Shown: positions 17,442 through 30,204, counted from the stretch's first letter. The stretch is DNA of 64,000 nt from Thauera sedimentorum (GCF_014489115.1 NZ_JACTAH010000001.1:1488001-1552000); one strand, 5' to 3'. The notes: generated from the sequence alone by a model not told the origin. Program-made: numbers and translations.

Positions 17442-17984
17442 ATGCGCTTCGCCCATGCCCTCTCCGCCCGAACGCTCCTGGCCCTGCTCGCACCGCTCCT
17501 GCTGGCGGCATGCGGCACCACGCCGACGCCGCCGCCTGCAGTCAGCGCGCCGGCTCCCGCAACAACCGCCACGACCCGCTACTTTTCCCTCGACGACCCC
17601 ATGCAGAGCCGCGAGGTGGTGCTCTATGCGCTCGGGCTGCTCGACATCGGCTACCGCTTCGGCGGTCGCAACCCGGAGGCAGGCCTGGACTGCAGCGGCA
17701 TGGTGAGCTACGTCGTCGAACAGGTCTCCGGCCGGCGCCTGCCGCACAATGCCGCGCAGATCGCCGCCCGCACACGACCGATCGAGGTAGACGAACTGCA
17801 GCCCGGCGACCTGGTGTTCTTCAACACCCTCAACCGCCGCCACTCCCACATGGGCGTGTACATGGGCGACGGGCGCTTCATCCACGCCCCCTCCAGCCGC
17901 GGCCGCATCCGTATCGAACGGCTCGACAACCCCTACTTCGCAAAGCGCATCGACGGCGCCCGCAGCCTGCTGGCCAGCAACTGA
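17442..17984 (+). CDS. NlpC/P60 (C40) peptidoglycan endopeptidase lipoprotein
   Basis: A 180-residue lipoprotein with lipobox LLAAC (Cys24) after a hydrophobic signal, then a proline/threonine linker and a C40 peptidase domain. The catalytic triad is visible: Cys84 in LDCSGMVSYV, His136 in SHMGVYMGDG and a third polar His148 in FIHAPSS. The family cleaves D-Glu-DAP type peptide bonds in peptidoglycan. It stands alone between the SIMPL and CBS genes. Confidence 0.92.
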   Translation: MRFAHALSARTLLALLAPLLLAACGTTPTPPPAVSAPAPATTATTRYFSLDDPMQSREVVLYALGLLDIGYRFGGRNPEAGLDCSGMVSYVVEQVSGRRLPHNAAQIAARTRPIEVDELQPGDLVFFNTLNRRHSHMGVYMGDGRFIHAPSSRGRIRIERLDNPYFAKRIDGARSLLASN

Positions 17985-18097
17985 TCCGTGCCGGAAGTTG
18001 CACGACTGCGGGACAACCCTGCTTGCATGCATCGATTCCGGCGCCTAGTCTGAACGGGCCTGAAGACCAGTACGCACCTGCCTGGAGGAATCCGCAC

Positions 18098-18532
18098 ATG
18101 CCGACACGCAAGATCAGCGAGGTAGTACGCAACCAGCGCATCCTGACCACCACCGGAACCATCACGGTACGCGAGGCCTGCCGCCAGATGGCGGAGAATC
18201 GCGTCGGATCGGTGATGATCGTCGACCGGGATGGACGCCTGGCCGGCATCTTCACCGAGCGCGATGCACTCACCCGGGTGCTGGCGACGGGGCTGGACCC
18301 GGACACCACCCGGCTGGACAGCGTTATGACCGCCGATCCCTCCACCATTTCCGTCACCCTACCCCTGGGCCATGCCCTGCACCTGATGTACGACGGTGGC
18401 TTCCGCCACGTGCCGGTCGTGCAGGACGGCAAGCCGGTGGGCATGGTCTCGGCGCGGGACGCGCTCGGGCCCGAGATGGTCGCCTTCGAGGAAGAACTCG
18501 AACAGCGCGAGGTCATCACCGAGCTGCTGTAG
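18098..18532 (+). CDS. Tandem CBS-domain protein
   Basis: A 144-residue stand-alone pair of CBS domains: the first spans about 8-65 (TITVREACRQMAENRVGSVMIVDRDGRLAGIFTERD) and the second about 76-130 (LPLGHALHLMYDGGFRHVPVVQDGKPVGMVSARDAL). Such pairs bind adenosine nucleotides and regulate partner proteins; the partner is not evident. GGAGGA at 18083-18088 gives a strong ribosome site ten bases before the ATG. An acidic tail (EEELEQREVITELL) ends the protein. Confidence 0.9.
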   Translation: MPTRKISEVVRNQRILTTTGTITVREACRQMAENRVGSVMIVDRDGRLAGIFTERDALTRVLATGLDPDTTRLDSVMTADPSTISVTLPLGHALHLMYDGGFRHVPVVQDGKPVGMVSARDALGPEMVAFEEELEQREVITELL

Positions 18533-18540
18533 ACGGACAA

Positions 18541-18565
18541 GGCGGGTGCGTTCACCGCACCCGCC
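18541..18565. terminator. Hairpin between convergent CBS and ftsB genes
   Basis: A perfect 10-bp stem GGCGGGTGCG/CGCACCCGCC with a TTCAC loop, nine bases after the CBS stop and 25 bases before the ftsB stop. No T-tract follows on either strand, so it is terminator-like by position and stem but not a classical intrinsic terminator. Confidence 0.5.
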
Positions 18566-18589
18566 CTGCAAGCCAGCCAAGGGAAAGAA

Positions 18590-18910
18590 CTACTGCCCCG
18601 GGGCTTCGCTGCCGGTCGGCTCTTCTGCCGGCTTGTCGGCGCGCCTGGGCACATGCACGTAGATCTCGCCCGGCCGGGTCAGGCCCAGTTCATAGCGCGC
18701 ACGCTCTTCCACCGCCTCGTTGCCGGACTTGAGATCCTGCACTTCGGCTGCGAGCGCGGCGTTGCGCTGCTCGAGCTGATGGTTGGTGGCACGCTGCGCC
18801 TGCAGCTGCCCGTCCACCTCCCATACCCGCAGCCACCCCCCCTTGCCCAGCCAGAGCGGGTATTGCAGCGCCAGCACCAGCAGCGCGAGGATGATTACCG
18901 GCCAACGCAT
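18590..18910 (-). CDS. ftsB: Cell division protein FtsB
   Basis: A 106-residue single-pass membrane protein with a helix at about 4-20 (PVIILALLVLALQYPLWLG), a GWL motif, a coiled coil (about 30-65, QLQAQRATNHQLEQRNAALAAEVQDLKSGNEAVEERARYELGL) and the conserved GEIYVHVP end. FtsB joins FtsL and FtsQ in the divisome and helps activate septal synthesis. It lies downstream of eno, the usual order in proteobacteria, separated by 121 bases that hold a strong hairpin. Confidence 0.93.
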   Translation of the reverse strand: MRWPVIILALLVLALQYPLWLGKGGWLRVWEVDGQLQAQRATNHQLEQRNAALAAEVQDLKSGNEAVEERARYELGLTRPGEIYVHVPRRADKPAEEPTGSEAPGQ

Positions 18911-18935
18911 GTTGCGTGTTCGAGTCCCAATGCAC

Positions 18936-18967
18936 GGAAGGCCGGCGGACTGATCCGCCGGCCTTCC
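18936..18967. promoter_or_regulatory. Perfect 14-bp hairpin between eno and ftsB
   Basis: GGAAGGCCGGCGGA (18936-18949), loop CTGA, then TCCGCCGGCCTTCC (18954-18967). It lies in the eno-ftsB gap with no T-run on the minus strand. It may attenuate read-through or protect the 3' end of the abundant eno mRNA. It is unrelated to the REP-like family. Confidence 0.6.
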
Positions 18968-19031
18968 ATCAATCTACGCTGCGGCCGGCCATCGAGAAAG
19001 CTCAAGCCGCCGCAGCCTCACCGTCTCCGGC

Positions 19032-20354
<1,323 letters not shown>

Positions 20355-20672
20355 TCAAACGCTGGTCGCGGGCGCTTCTTCCAGCCCTTCGCCCAGCAGC
20401 ATGTCGAAGTCGGCAATCCCGGCACGCGCTTCGCGCGCGGCCCGGTATTCCGGCGAATCATAGAAACGACGGGCGGCGTCCATGGACGGAAAGGCCACGA
20501 TCACCAGGCGCTGCGGCGCCCATTCGCCTTCCAGCGTCTCGGTGGCGCCGCCGCGCACCAGGTAGCGCCCGCCGAAGCGCGCCACGGCGATCTCCGCCAG
20601 TTCGCGGTAGCGCGTGATGCGCTCGGCGTCGTGCACACGGGCATCGACCACCAGGTAGGCCGGCTTGCTCAT
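20355..20672 (-). CDS. DUF1330 family protein
   Basis: A 105-residue ferredoxin-like-fold small protein with the DUF1330 pattern: [75 protein letters not shown]. Dimeric alpha-beta barrel proteins of this type have no settled role. It overlaps kdsA by four bases (ATGA), so its translation is coupled to kdsA, and eno follows 33 bases later. Confidence 0.88.
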   Translation of the reverse strand: MSKPAYLVVDARVHDAERITRYRELAEIAVARFGGRYLVRGGATETLEGEWAPQRLVIVAFPSMDAARRFYDSPEYRAAREARAGIADFDMLLGEGLEEAPATSV

Positions 20673-21508
20673 GGCTGCAGTTCGGTAAACCCGCTGGCTT
20701 TCACCAGCCGGTCGATGTCGCGCAGCACGCCGAGCAGCGCCTTCATCTTCGGCAGCGGCCAGGCGTTGGGGCCGTCGGACAGAGCCTTGGCGGGGTCAGG
20801 GTGGGTTTCCATGAAGAGGCCCGCCACGCCCGCGGCCACCGCGGCGCGCGCCAGCACCGGCACGAATTCGCGTTGCCCGCCCGAGGCGGTGCCCTGCCCG
20901 CCCGGCAGCTGCACCGAGTGGGTGGCGTCGAACACCACCGGGCAACCGGTGTCGCGCATGATCGCCAGCGAGCGCATGTCGGACACCAGGTTGTTGTAGC
21001 CGAAGGAGGCGCCGCGCTCGCACACCATGATGGTGTCCGCCCCGCCGTTGGCTTCCTTCGCCTTGTCGACCACGTTCTTCATGTCGCCCGGGGCGAGGAA
21101 CTGGCCCTTCTTGATGTTCACCGGCTTGCCGGAAGCGGCCACCGCGTGGATGAAATCGGTCTGCCTGCACAGGAAGGCAGGCGTCTGCAGCACATCCACC
21201 ACCGCGGCCACCTCGGGGATCTCTTCCACGGTATGCACGTCGGTAAGCACCGGCAGGCCGAGCTGGGCCTTCACCGCCGCGAGCATCTTCAGCCCGGCGT
21301 CGATGCCGTGGCCGCGAAAGCTCCTGCCGGAGCTGCGGTTGGCCTTGTCGTAGGAGGCCTTGAAGATGTACGGGATGCCCAGCTCGCCGCAGATCTCCTT
21401 CATCTGACCGGCGATGTCCAGGCACATCTGCTCGGACTCGGCCACGCAGGGCCCGGCAATCAGGAACAGCGGCCGGTCCAGGCCGGCCTCGAAACCGCAC
21501 AGCTTCAT
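20669..21508 (-). CDS. kdsA: 3-deoxy-D-manno-octulosonate 8-phosphate synthase
   Basis: A 279-residue KDO8P synthase joining phosphoenolpyruvate and arabinose 5-phosphate for lipopolysaccharide core synthesis. Diagnostic blocks are [75 protein letters not shown] and [31 protein letters not shown] also matches. The Asn in KANRS suggests the metal-independent class, which should be verified by alignment. It starts 11 bases after pyrG. Confidence 0.95.
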   Translation of the reverse strand: MKLCGFEAGLDRPLFLIAGPCVAESEQMCLDIAGQMKEICGELGIPYIFKASYDKANRSSGRSFRGHGIDAGLKMLAAVKAQLGLPVLTDVHTVEEIPEVAAVVDVLQTPAFLCRQTDFIHAVAASGKPVNIKKGQFLAPGDMKNVVDKAKEANGGADTIMVCERGASFGYNNLVSDMRSLAIMRDTGCPVVFDATHSVQLPGGQGTASGGQREFVPVLARAAVAAGVAGLFMETHPDPAKALSDGPNAWPLPKMKALLGVLRDIDRLVKASGFTELQP

Positions 21509-21519
21509 CGTCAGACTCC

Positions 21520-23313
<1,794 letters not shown>

Positions 23314-24300
23314 TCAAGCCCGCGGGGTGGTGCGATGCACCCGCACTTCGCGCTTGCGCTCGCCGGGCTTGACCACCGGCGGCGGCAGGCCGGCGAGCTT
23401 GCAGGCGTCGGCGTCGGACATCTCCATCCACATGCCGCGCTTCAGGCGCGAGGGCAGCTCCACCGTGCCGTAGCGCACCCGGATCAGCCGACTCACGGTG
23501 AGCCCGACCGCCTCGAACATGCGCCGCACCTCGCGGTTTCGGCCTTCGGATATGGTCACCCGGTACCAGTGGTTCACCCCTTCCCCGCCAGCGTCGGAGA
23601 GGCTGTTGAAATGCGCTTCGCCGTCCTCCAGCTGAATGCCCGCCTTGAGCGATTCGATCTGCTCGTCCTCCAGCGAACCGAGCAGGCGCACCGCGTACTC
23701 GCGCTCCAGCTCGTAGCGCGGGTGCATCAGCTTGTTGGCCAGGTCGCCGTCGTTGGTGAACAGCAACAGGCCGGAGGTGTTGAAGTCCAGCCGCCCGACC
23801 GCGATCCAGCGCCCCCGGCGCAGGATGGGCAGGCGCTCGAACACCGTCGGGCGGCCGTCCGGATCCTCGCGCGAGACGATCTCGCCTTCCGGCTTGTGGT
23901 AGATCAGCACCCGCGGTGTGCGCTGGGCGTAGCGCAGCGGCACCAGCTTGCCGTTGACCTTGACCCGGTCGCCCGGACCGATCTTCTGCCCCGGCAGCGC
24001 CGGCGTGCCATTCACCTCGATGCGCCCGGCCTCGACCATGGCCTCGATCTCGCGCCGCGAACCGACGCCGGCCGCGGCCAGCACCTTCTGCAGGCGCTCG
24101 GGCTCGACCTGCGCTTCGGCCGGTTTGCCGCGTCCGGCCGGCGCACGGCCGCGCGGCGGACGCGCAGCTTCCGTGCGGGCGACCGGCTCCTCGCCCTCCT
24201 CGGCTGCCCGGGGGCGGCGCACGGGCGCCGCGGCTTCATTGCGCGTTTTCTTCTGGGTGGACGGCCGCAGCGGGCTGCGATTCTTGCGGGGTGTGGACAA
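23314..24300 (-). CDS. rluB: 23S rRNA pseudouridine(2605) synthase RluB
   Basis: A 328-residue pseudouridine synthase with a basic, disordered N-terminal tail (about 1-65), an S4 RNA-binding domain ([29 protein letters not shown]) and an RsuA/RluB catalytic domain. The catalytic Asp is in [18 protein letters not shown], with [15 protein letters not shown] further on. There is no ATG near the N-terminus. The TTG at 24300 has an AGGAA eight bases before it, so I take it as the start. It lies 128 bases after scpB. Confidence 0.9.
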   Translation of the reverse strand: MSTPRKNRSPLRPSTQKKTRNEAAAPVRRPRAAEEGEEPVARTEAARPPRGRAPAGRGKPAEAQVEPERLQKVLAAAGVGSRREIEAMVEAGRIEVNGTPALPGQKIGPGDRVKVNGKLVPLRYAQRTPRVLIYHKPEGEIVSREDPDGRPTVFERLPILRRGRWIAVGRLDFNTSGLLLFTNDGDLANKLMHPRYELEREYAVRLLGSLEDEQIESLKAGIQLEDGEAHFNSLSDAGGEGVNHWYRVTISEGRNREVRRMFEAVGLTVSRLIRVRYGTVELPSRLKRGMWMEMSDADACKLAGLPPPVVKPGERKREVRVHRTTPRA

Positions 24301-24428
24301 GGGGGTACTTCCTGAAAGATTGGATTGCCCGCCTGCCCGGTCGGGCGGCGGTCGATGAGCGGATTATAGCGGTCGTACCTCGCCTCGACCCGGGGGACGC
24401 GCACGCCGTGGCACTTGCCCGGCATCGC

Positions 24429-25031
24429 TCAGGATTCGCCGTCTTCCGCCGGAGCGGCCTCCACGGCATCCACCAGGCCCGGCAGCTCCACCAGTTCCAT
24501 GATGCGCTCGATCTCGGTGAGCGCCGGCAGTTCGGTGAGGCTGCGCAGCCCGAGATCGTCAAGGAAACGCCGGGTGGTGGCGAACAAGGCCGGGCGGCCG
24601 GGGGTGTCGCGGTGGCCGACTTCGTCGATCCAGCCGCGCGACTCCAGCGTTTTCAGCACGTTGGGCGACACCGCGACACCGCGGATCTCCTCGATATCCC
24701 CACGGGTCACCGGCTGGCGGTAGGCGATGATCGCCAGGGTTTCCAGCACCGCACGCGAGTACTTGGGCGGCTTCTCGTCCTTGAGCCGGTCGAGGAAGAC
24801 CTGGTACTCGGGGCGGGTCTGGAAGCGCCAGCCGCCGGCGGTCTGCACCAGCTCGATGCCGCGCCCGTCCCAGTCGGCGCGCAGCTCGTCGAGCAGGCGG
24901 CGGACGAAATCGGCACCGGGGTCGTCCTCGAACAGCCGGCGCAGGGTGGTCACCGGCAGAGGCGCGGCGGCGGCCAGCAGCGCGGTCTCGATGACGCGCT
25001 TGAACTCTTCAGGCGTGCTCGGTGCTTGCAT
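24429..25031 (-). CDS. scpB: Segregation and condensation protein B (ScpB)
   Basis: A 200-residue winged-helix protein of the SMC-ScpAB condensin. It begins [29 protein letters not shown] and contains the conserved [29 protein letters not shown] and [18 protein letters not shown] blocks. It dimerises and binds ScpA to regulate SMC. Its start lies inside the end of scpA (23-base overlap), so the two are coupled. Confidence 0.95.
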   Translation of the reverse strand: MQAPSTPEEFKRVIETALLAAAAPLPVTTLRRLFEDDPGADFVRRLLDELRADWDGRGIELVQTAGGWRFQTRPEYQVFLDRLKDEKPPKYSRAVLETLAIIAYRQPVTRGDIEEIRGVAVSPNVLKTLESRGWIDEVGHRDTPGRPALFATTRRFLDDLGLRSLTELPALTEIERIMELVELPGLVDAVEAAPAEDGES

Positions 25032-25842
25032 CGGCGAGCTTCACATAGATCGGGGCAAAGGCGTCGTTCTGGGTGACCTGCACCAGCTTCTCCTTGACCA
25101 GCTCCAGCATGGCGAGAAAGCTCACCACCAGCCCGGCCGGACCCAGCTTGGGATCGAACAGGCTGTCGAAGACGACAAAGGCGCCATCCGACAGCTTGCG
25201 CAGGATCTCGGTCATGTGCTCGCGCACCGAAAGCTCCTCGCGCTGGATGCGGTGATGCTGGTTGAGCCGCGCCTTCTTCATGATCTTCAGCCAGGCATGC
25301 TGCAGGTCGTGCAGGGTCACGTCGGGCAGGCGCTCGACCACCTTCTCGGCAACGAACACGCTCACCCATTCGAAGTCGCGGGCCACCCGCGGCATGGCGT
25401 CCAGGCGCGCCGCGGCCTGCTTCATCTGCTCGTATTCCAGCAGGCGGCGGACCAGTTCGGCGCGCGGATCGCCCTCCTCGCCTTCGGCCTCGCGCGGCGG
25501 GCGCGGCAGCAGCATGCGCGACTTGATCTCCAGCAGCATGGCGGCCATCAGCAGGTAGTCGGCGGCGAGTTCGAGGTTGGAGGCGCGCATCGCCTCGACG
25601 TACTCCAGGTACTGCACCGTGAGCGGCGCCATGGGGATGTCGAGGATGTCGATGTTGGACTTGCGGATCAGGTAGAGCAGCAGATCCAGCGGGCCTTCGA
25701 AGGCCTCCAGAAAGACTTCCAGCGCATGCGGCGGGATGTAGAGATCCTTGGGCAACTCCAGCATCGGCTCGCCGTACAGACGAGCCACAGCCGCCGCCTC
25801 GCGGGCGGTTTCGGCCGGCGCGAGGTCCAGCGGCATGTTCAT
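25009..25842 (-). CDS. scpA: Segregation and condensation protein A (ScpA kleisin)
   Basis: A 277-residue kleisin. The N-terminal SMC-neck-binding part reads [44 protein letters not shown], followed by [21 protein letters not shown], a ScpB-binding middle and a C-terminal winged helix ([30 protein letters not shown]). It bridges the SMC heads. Two ATGs (25842 and 25836) are possible starts. It overlaps scpB by 23 bases. Confidence 0.93.
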   Translation of the reverse strand: MNMPLDLAPAETAREAAAVARLYGEPMLELPKDLYIPPHALEVFLEAFEGPLDLLLYLIRKSNIDILDIPMAPLTVQYLEYVEAMRASNLELAADYLLMAAMLLEIKSRMLLPRPPREAEGEEGDPRAELVRRLLEYEQMKQAAARLDAMPRVARDFEWVSVFVAEKVVERLPDVTLHDLQHAWLKIMKKARLNQHHRIQREELSVREHMTEILRKLSDGAFVVFDSLFDPKLGPAGLVVSFLAMLELVKEKLVQVTQNDAFAPIYVKLADASTEHA

Positions 25843-25865
25843 CCTGCTTGCAGCCCCGGAGCGGC

Positions 25866-27068
25866 TCAGCCGTAGGACAGGCCCATGGATTCGCGCACGT
25901 CGCGCATGGTTTCCTGCGCCAGCTTGCGTGCGCGCTCGCAACCGTCGGCGATGATGTTGCGCACCAGGGTGGGGTCCTCGACGTAGGGGCGGGCGCGCTC
26001 GCGCATCTCGCCCTGTTCCTTGAGCACCGCCTCGATCACCGGTTGCTTGCACTCGATACAGCCGATGCCGGCACTGCGGCAGCCCTGCTGTACCCATTCG
26101 CGGGTGCCGTCGTCCGAGTAGATGACGTGGAACTGCCACACCGGGCACTTCTCCGGATCGCCCGGATCGGTGCGCCGCACCCGTGCCGGGTCGGTCTGCA
26201 TGGTGCGGATCTTCTTGGTGACCGATTCGTCGTCCTCACGCAGGAAGATGGTGTTGCCGTAGCTCTTGGACATCTTCTGGCCGTCCAGGCCGGGCATGCG
26301 CGAGGCCTCGGTGAGCAGGGATTCCGGCTCGACCAGGATCATCTTGCCGCCGCCTTCCAGATAGCCATAGAGCCGTTCGCGGTCGCCCAGGCTGAGGTTC
26401 TGCGCTTCCTCTAGCATGGCGTGGGCCTGCTCGACCGCCGCGTCGTCGCCTTCCTGCTGGAAGCGGGTACGCAGCTCCTCGTACAGACGGGCACGCTTGG
26501 AACCGAGCTTCTTGACCGCCTCGCGCGCCTTGTCCTCGAAGCCGGGCTCACGGCCGTAGAGGTGGTTGAAACGCCGGGCGATCTCGCGGGTGAACTCGAT
26601 GTGCGGGATCTGGTCCTCGCCCACCGGCACCTTGTCGGCGCGGTAGATCAGGATGTCGGCCGACTGCAGCAGCGGATAGCCGAGGAAGCCGTAGGTGGAC
26701 AAATCCTTTTCCGACAGCTTTTCCTGCTGGTCCTTGTAGGTGGGCACGCGCTCCAGCCAGCCCAGCGGGCACATCATGGACAGCAGCAGGTGCAGTTCGG
26801 CGTGTTCGGGCACGCGCGACTGGATGAACAGCGTGGCCTGGGCCGGATCGACCCCGGCGGCGAGCCAGTCGATGAGCATGTCCCAGATGCTCTCCTCGAT
26901 GACCTGCGGGCTGTCGTAGGCGGTGGTCAGCGCATGCCAGTCGGCGACGAAGAACAGGCAGGGGTATTCCTCCTGCAGCTTCACCCAGTTTTTCAGCACG
27001 CCATGGTAGTGGCCCAGATGCAGGCGGCCGGTCGGCCGCATGCCGGAGAGAACGCGTTCTGCGTACAT
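25866..27068 (-). CDS. trpS: Tryptophanyl-tRNA synthetase
   Basis: A 400-residue class Ic synthetase charging tRNA-Trp. The HIGH-like motif is in GRLHLGHYHG (residues 14-20) and KMSKS is intact in GLDGQKMSKSYGN. About 70 residues rich in charged amino acids (roughly 185-260, LGSKRARLYEELRTRFQQEGDDAAVEQ and on) separate the Rossmann core from KMSKS. As I recall, this lengthening is common in betaproteobacterial TrpS compared with the roughly 335-residue E. coli form. It starts four bases after the M50 protease stop. Confidence 0.95.
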   Translation of the reverse strand: MYAERVLSGMRPTGRLHLGHYHGVLKNWVKLQEEYPCLFFVADWHALTTAYDSPQVIEESIWDMLIDWLAAGVDPAQATLFIQSRVPEHAELHLLLSMMCPLGWLERVPTYKDQQEKLSEKDLSTYGFLGYPLLQSADILIYRADKVPVGEDQIPHIEFTREIARRFNHLYGREPGFEDKAREAVKKLGSKRARLYEELRTRFQQEGDDAAVEQAHAMLEEAQNLSLGDRERLYGYLEGGGKMILVEPESLLTEASRMPGLDGQKMSKSYGNTIFLREDDESVTKKIRTMQTDPARVRRTDPGDPEKCPVWQFHVIYSDDGTREWVQQGCRSAGIGCIECKQPVIEAVLKEQGEMRERARPYVEDPTLVRNIIADGCERARKLAQETMRDVRESMGLSYG

Positions 27069-27071
27069 GTC

Positions 27072-27737
27072 TTACCCGTAAAACCCGAAGATCGTTGCGA
27101 GGACAAAGCGGAACACCGCGATCAGCGGCCACAGGATGGCCCCCAGCACGCCGGTGAACAGCAGGATGAGAAGAATCGGAAAACCGTAGGGTTCCAGCCG
27201 CGCGAACTGCCAGGCCATGCGCCCGGGCAGCAGGCTGACCGCGATGCGCCCGCCGTCCAGCGGCGGAATCGGCAGCAGGTTGAGGAACATCAGCACCGCG
27301 TTGATCGTCATGCCGGCCTCGGCCATCAGCTCCAGCGGCAGGGTGTAGGCGGTCTGCGGCGTGGCGGTGGCGAACTTGAACACGATGGCCCAGCCGATGG
27401 CCATGACCAGGTTCATGAACGGCCCGGCTGCGGCGACCCACAGCATGTCGGCCTTGGGCTTGCGCAGGCGGCCGAAATCCACCGGCACCGGCTTGGCCCA
27501 GCCGAAGAGGATGCCACCACCGCCGAACAGGGTGCTGAGTGCGAGGATACCGATCGGCACCAGCACGGTGCCCACCGGGTCGATGTGCTTGAAGGGATTG
27601 AGGGTGATCCGCCCCGCCAGATGCGCCGTCGGGTCGCCGAAGTGGCGCGCCACATAGCCGTGCGCCGCCTCGTGCAAGGTGATGGCCAGCAGCACCGGCA
27701 ATGCCCAGATGGCAAGCGTGGGGATCAGCGATTCCAT
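27072..27737 (-). CDS. Site-2-protease-type M50 membrane metalloprotease
   Basis: A 221-residue rhomboid-sized membrane protease of the M50B group. The zinc motif is His22-Glu23-x-x-His26 in ITLHEAAHGYVARHFGD, and the third ligand region is LLPIPPLDGGRI. Roughly five to six membrane helices. Proteins of this short form lack PDZ domains, and their substrates are generally unknown. It is probably cotranscribed with trpS, four bases downstream. Confidence 0.9.
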   Translation of the reverse strand: MESLIPTLAIWALPVLLAITLHEAAHGYVARHFGDPTAHLAGRITLNPFKHIDPVGTVLVPIGILALSTLFGGGGILFGWAKPVPVDFGRLRKPKADMLWVAAAGPFMNLVMAIGWAIVFKFATATPQTAYTLPLELMAEAGMTINAVLMFLNLLPIPPLDGGRIAVSLLPGRMAWQFARLEPYGFPILLILLFTGVLGAILWPLIAVFRFVLATIFGFYG

Positions 27738-27794
27738 GGATGTTCGGCTCGGAAAGCGGGCATTCTAGCAGAGCGGGATGAAGCCCCCCGCGGC

Positions 27795-28427
27795 TCAGTC
27801 CGCTTCCAGCCCGAAGGGCGCCAGGTCGCCGCGCCCGGCGCGCACCAGTTCCGGTGCGCCCGAGGTGAGGTCGATCACCGAGGTGGCTTCCGGCCCGCAG
27901 TAGCCGGCTTCGATGATCAGCTCCACCTGCTTCTCCAGGCGGTCGCGGATTTCCTCAGGATCGGTCAGCGGCAGATCCTCGTCCGGCAGCAGCAGGGTCG
28001 AGGTGAGCATGGGCTCGTTCAGTTCCTCGAGCAGCGCGGAGACCACCGGATGGTCCGGCACCCGCAAACCGATGGTCTTGCGCTTGGGATGCAGCACGCG
28101 GCGCGGCAGCTCCTTGGTGCCCTCCAGGATGAAGGTATAGGCGCCCGGCGTGGTCGCCTTGAGCAAGCGGTACTGGGCGTTGTCCACCCGCGCGTAGGTG
28201 GCGATCTCGGAAAGATCCCGGCACATGAGCGTGAAGTGATGGCGCTCGTCTACGCCGCGGATCTGGCGGATGCGTGCGAGCACGCTGGCGTCGCCGGTCA
28301 GCGCCGCCAGCGCATAGGCCGAGTCGGTGGGCAGGGCCACCAGGCCGCCGCCGCGCATGATCTCCGCCGCCTGGCGGATCAGGCGCGGCTGGGGGTGTTC
28401 CGGGTGCAGGGAAAAGTACTGGGCCAT
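27795..28427 (-). CDS. Sua5/YciO/YrdC family protein (YciO-like)
   Basis: A 210-residue single-domain protein of the threonylcarbamoyl-AMP synthase superfamily: GGLVALPTDSAYALAALTGD, RIRQIRGVDERHHFTLMCRDLSEIATYARVDN, PGAYTFILEGTKELPRR, KRKTIGLRVPDHPV. The sequence after the N-terminus (MAQYFSLHPEHPQPRLIRQAAEIMRGG) is of the YciO branch rather than the essential Sua5/TsaC. So its part in tRNA t6A synthesis is uncertain. It is downstream of the PHP-domain gene on the same strand. Confidence 0.88.
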   Translation of the reverse strand: MAQYFSLHPEHPQPRLIRQAAEIMRGGGLVALPTDSAYALAALTGDASVLARIRQIRGVDERHHFTLMCRDLSEIATYARVDNAQYRLLKATTPGAYTFILEGTKELPRRVLHPKRKTIGLRVPDHPVVSALLEELNEPMLTSTLLLPDEDLPLTDPEEIRDRLEKQVELIIEAGYCGPEATSVIDLTSGAPELVRAGRGDLAPFGLEAD

Positions 28428-28492
28428 GATCTCGAGTGTCTTTGTTGTTTTGTCTTGCCGGGCTTGCGAACCCGCGTTCGCGTCAGCGCCCG

Positions 28493-29326
28493 TTACTGCA
28501 GCAGGCGCGACCACACCGGGGTCAGATCGGGCGGCAAGGGATTGCAGCGCCCCAGGTCGACCGCGCTTTCCTTCTCGCCATGGAAGTCGGAAGCGCGCGA
28601 GGCCAGCAGGCCGCGACGGCGTGCCTCGCTGGCGAAACGGGCCGCCTCCTCCGGCGTGTGGGCGCCGGACACCACCTCCACCGCCTCGCCGCCGGCCGCC
28701 TGGAAGCGGTCGAAGAGCCGCTTCATGTCGGCGGTGGACAGACGGTAGCGCGCCGGATGGGCCACCACCGCGATGCCGCCCGCGGCGCGAATCCAGCCCA
28801 CCGCCTCTTCCAGTTGCGCCCATTCGTGCTCGACGAAGCCGGGCTTGCCGCGCACCAGGTAATGGTCGAAAACCGTCTTCACGTCCGGCATCACCCCGCT
28901 GGTCACCAGGAAGCGGGCGAAATGCGCGCGACTGACCAGGGCCGGATTGCCGGCAAAGCCGCGCGCGCCTTCCAGCGCGCCGCGAATGCCCACACGGGCG
29001 AGTTCCTCGCCGATGCGCGCGGCGCGGGCATCGCGCCCCTCGCGCACCTGACGCAGCCCGGCAACCAGTTCCGGGTGGCGATGATCGATGCCGAGACCGA
29101 CGATATGGATGGTCTCGCCGGCAAAGGACACCGAGATCTCCACCCCCGGCACGAAGCCCAGGCCGAGCTCGGCGGCAACCGCCTGCGCCTCGTCGATGCC
29201 GCCCACTTCGTCGTGGTCGGTGAGCGCGAGCAGGTCCACCCCGTTGGCATGCGCGCGGCGCGCCACGTCGGCGGGGCTCAGCAAGCCGTCGGAGACGGTG
29301 GAATGGCAATGCAGATCAGCGTTCAT
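28493..29326 (-). CDS. PHP-domain phosphoesterase, TrpH/RnaseAM-like
   Basis: A 277-residue PHP-domain protein starting NADLHCHSTVSDGLLSP (metal His6 and His8). Further metal ligands lie in LALTDHDEVGG, FVPGVEIS, VVAHPARY and SRASDFHG. TrpH-family enzymes act on 3',5'-nucleoside bisphosphates or on 5' ends of RNA. I chose the ATG at 29326. A TAGAAT-like -10 on the minus strand at 29355-29360 would put transcription start just upstream of it, which disfavours the earlier ATGs. Confidence 0.85.
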   Translation of the reverse strand: MNADLHCHSTVSDGLLSPADVARRAHANGVDLLALTDHDEVGGIDEAQAVAAELGLGFVPGVEISVSFAGETIHIVGLGIDHRHPELVAGLRQVREGRDARAARIGEELARVGIRGALEGARGFAGNPALVSRAHFARFLVTSGVMPDVKTVFDHYLVRGKPGFVEHEWAQLEEAVGWIRAAGGIAVVAHPARYRLSTADMKRLFDRFQAAGGEAVEVVSGAHTPEEAARFASEARRRGLLASRASDFHGEKESAVDLGRCNPLPPDLTPVWSRLLQ

Positions 29327-29451
29327 CGGCTCATGGGGCATGGACTGGACACTCATTCTAACCGCTAGACCGGCATTGAATCCGGCGACTCCAGTGTATG
29401 AGACCACAGGCCACGAGGGATGATCCTCACTCATCGCCGGCACGATTGCCG

Positions 29452-30204
29452 CTAAGGAAGGCGCAGGCGTACCTGGCCAGGCTCCCCGGTCAATCGGGCG
29501 TGGCCGTCCATGACGTTGGGCAGCCGCCCCACCAGCTCGGGCGGACCGCTGAACAGCAGGTCGAGCGCAACCAATCGGCCGTCGGTAATCTTGCCGCCGC
29601 CATCGACACGCACATTGCCATCGAGTGTATTCACGGCAACATCGAAACTCCGCCCCATGGCGGCAAGCACTGCACGGTGCGTACCCAGCTGGTGGCCGGG
29701 GAGCAGATTCACGCCGGCATCATGCCATTCCATGGTCATTTTTCCCGCACAGACGGCATGAGCATCACAGACCAGACCGCTCGAATCGACCAGGAACCTG
29801 CCTCGCCAGCCAGCGCGTGCCGCAGGATGCCTGATCGCAGCCGACACCAGCGACGCGGGCAGGTCCAGCCCCAGCTTCTCGATCGCCAGTCCGGTTGGCG
29901 CGACCGTCAGGACAAGCTGCTCCCGACCATGCTCGGAGAGCCTCAGCCGCACGGCAAGGCGATACAACTCCAGTTCAGTACGCCATGCCACCTGCCGCGC
30001 AGCAGTCAGCCGCGGACTTACCTCCGAGGAGGCGAGCACGCCCTGACCACGCCAGACGCTGCCTTGTGTCTGAACGACTCTCAACTGCCCGTCGGTAAGA
30101 TGGCGAACGCCATAGTCCACCAGCCCGGCGGGCAGCCGCACGATCACCAGCGCCATGAGTCCAAGAAGCGCAAGCGCCACAACGACCGCAGCAGACAGCC
30201 TCAA
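29452..30204 (-). CDS. gspN: Type II secretion system protein N (GspN)
   Basis: About 250 residues. An N-terminal transmembrane helix (SAAVVVALALLGLMALVIV) is followed by GspN-type periplasmic sequence: LPAGLVDYGVRHLTDGQLRVVQTQGSVWRGQGVL and a final LNVMDGHARLTG-type strand region ending in RLRLP. No ATG or GTG lies near the helix except a GTG 99 bases upstream. I therefore take the TTG at 30204 that overlaps the gspM stop (TTGA). The start is inferred. GspN is an accessory inner-membrane part of the secretion machine. It is the last gene of the gsp operon. Confidence 0.8.
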   Translation of the reverse strand: MRLSAAVVVALALLGLMALVIVRLPAGLVDYGVRHLTDGQLRVVQTQGSVWRGQGVLASSEVSPRLTAARQVAWRTELELYRLAVRLRLSEHGREQLVLTVAPTGLAIEKLGLDLPASLVSAAIRHPAARAGWRGRFLVDSSGLVCDAHAVCAGKMTMEWHDAGVNLLPGHQLGTHRAVLAAMGRSFDVAVNTLDGNVRVDGGGKITDGRLVALDLLFSGPPELVGRLPNVMDGHARLTGEPGQVRLRLP

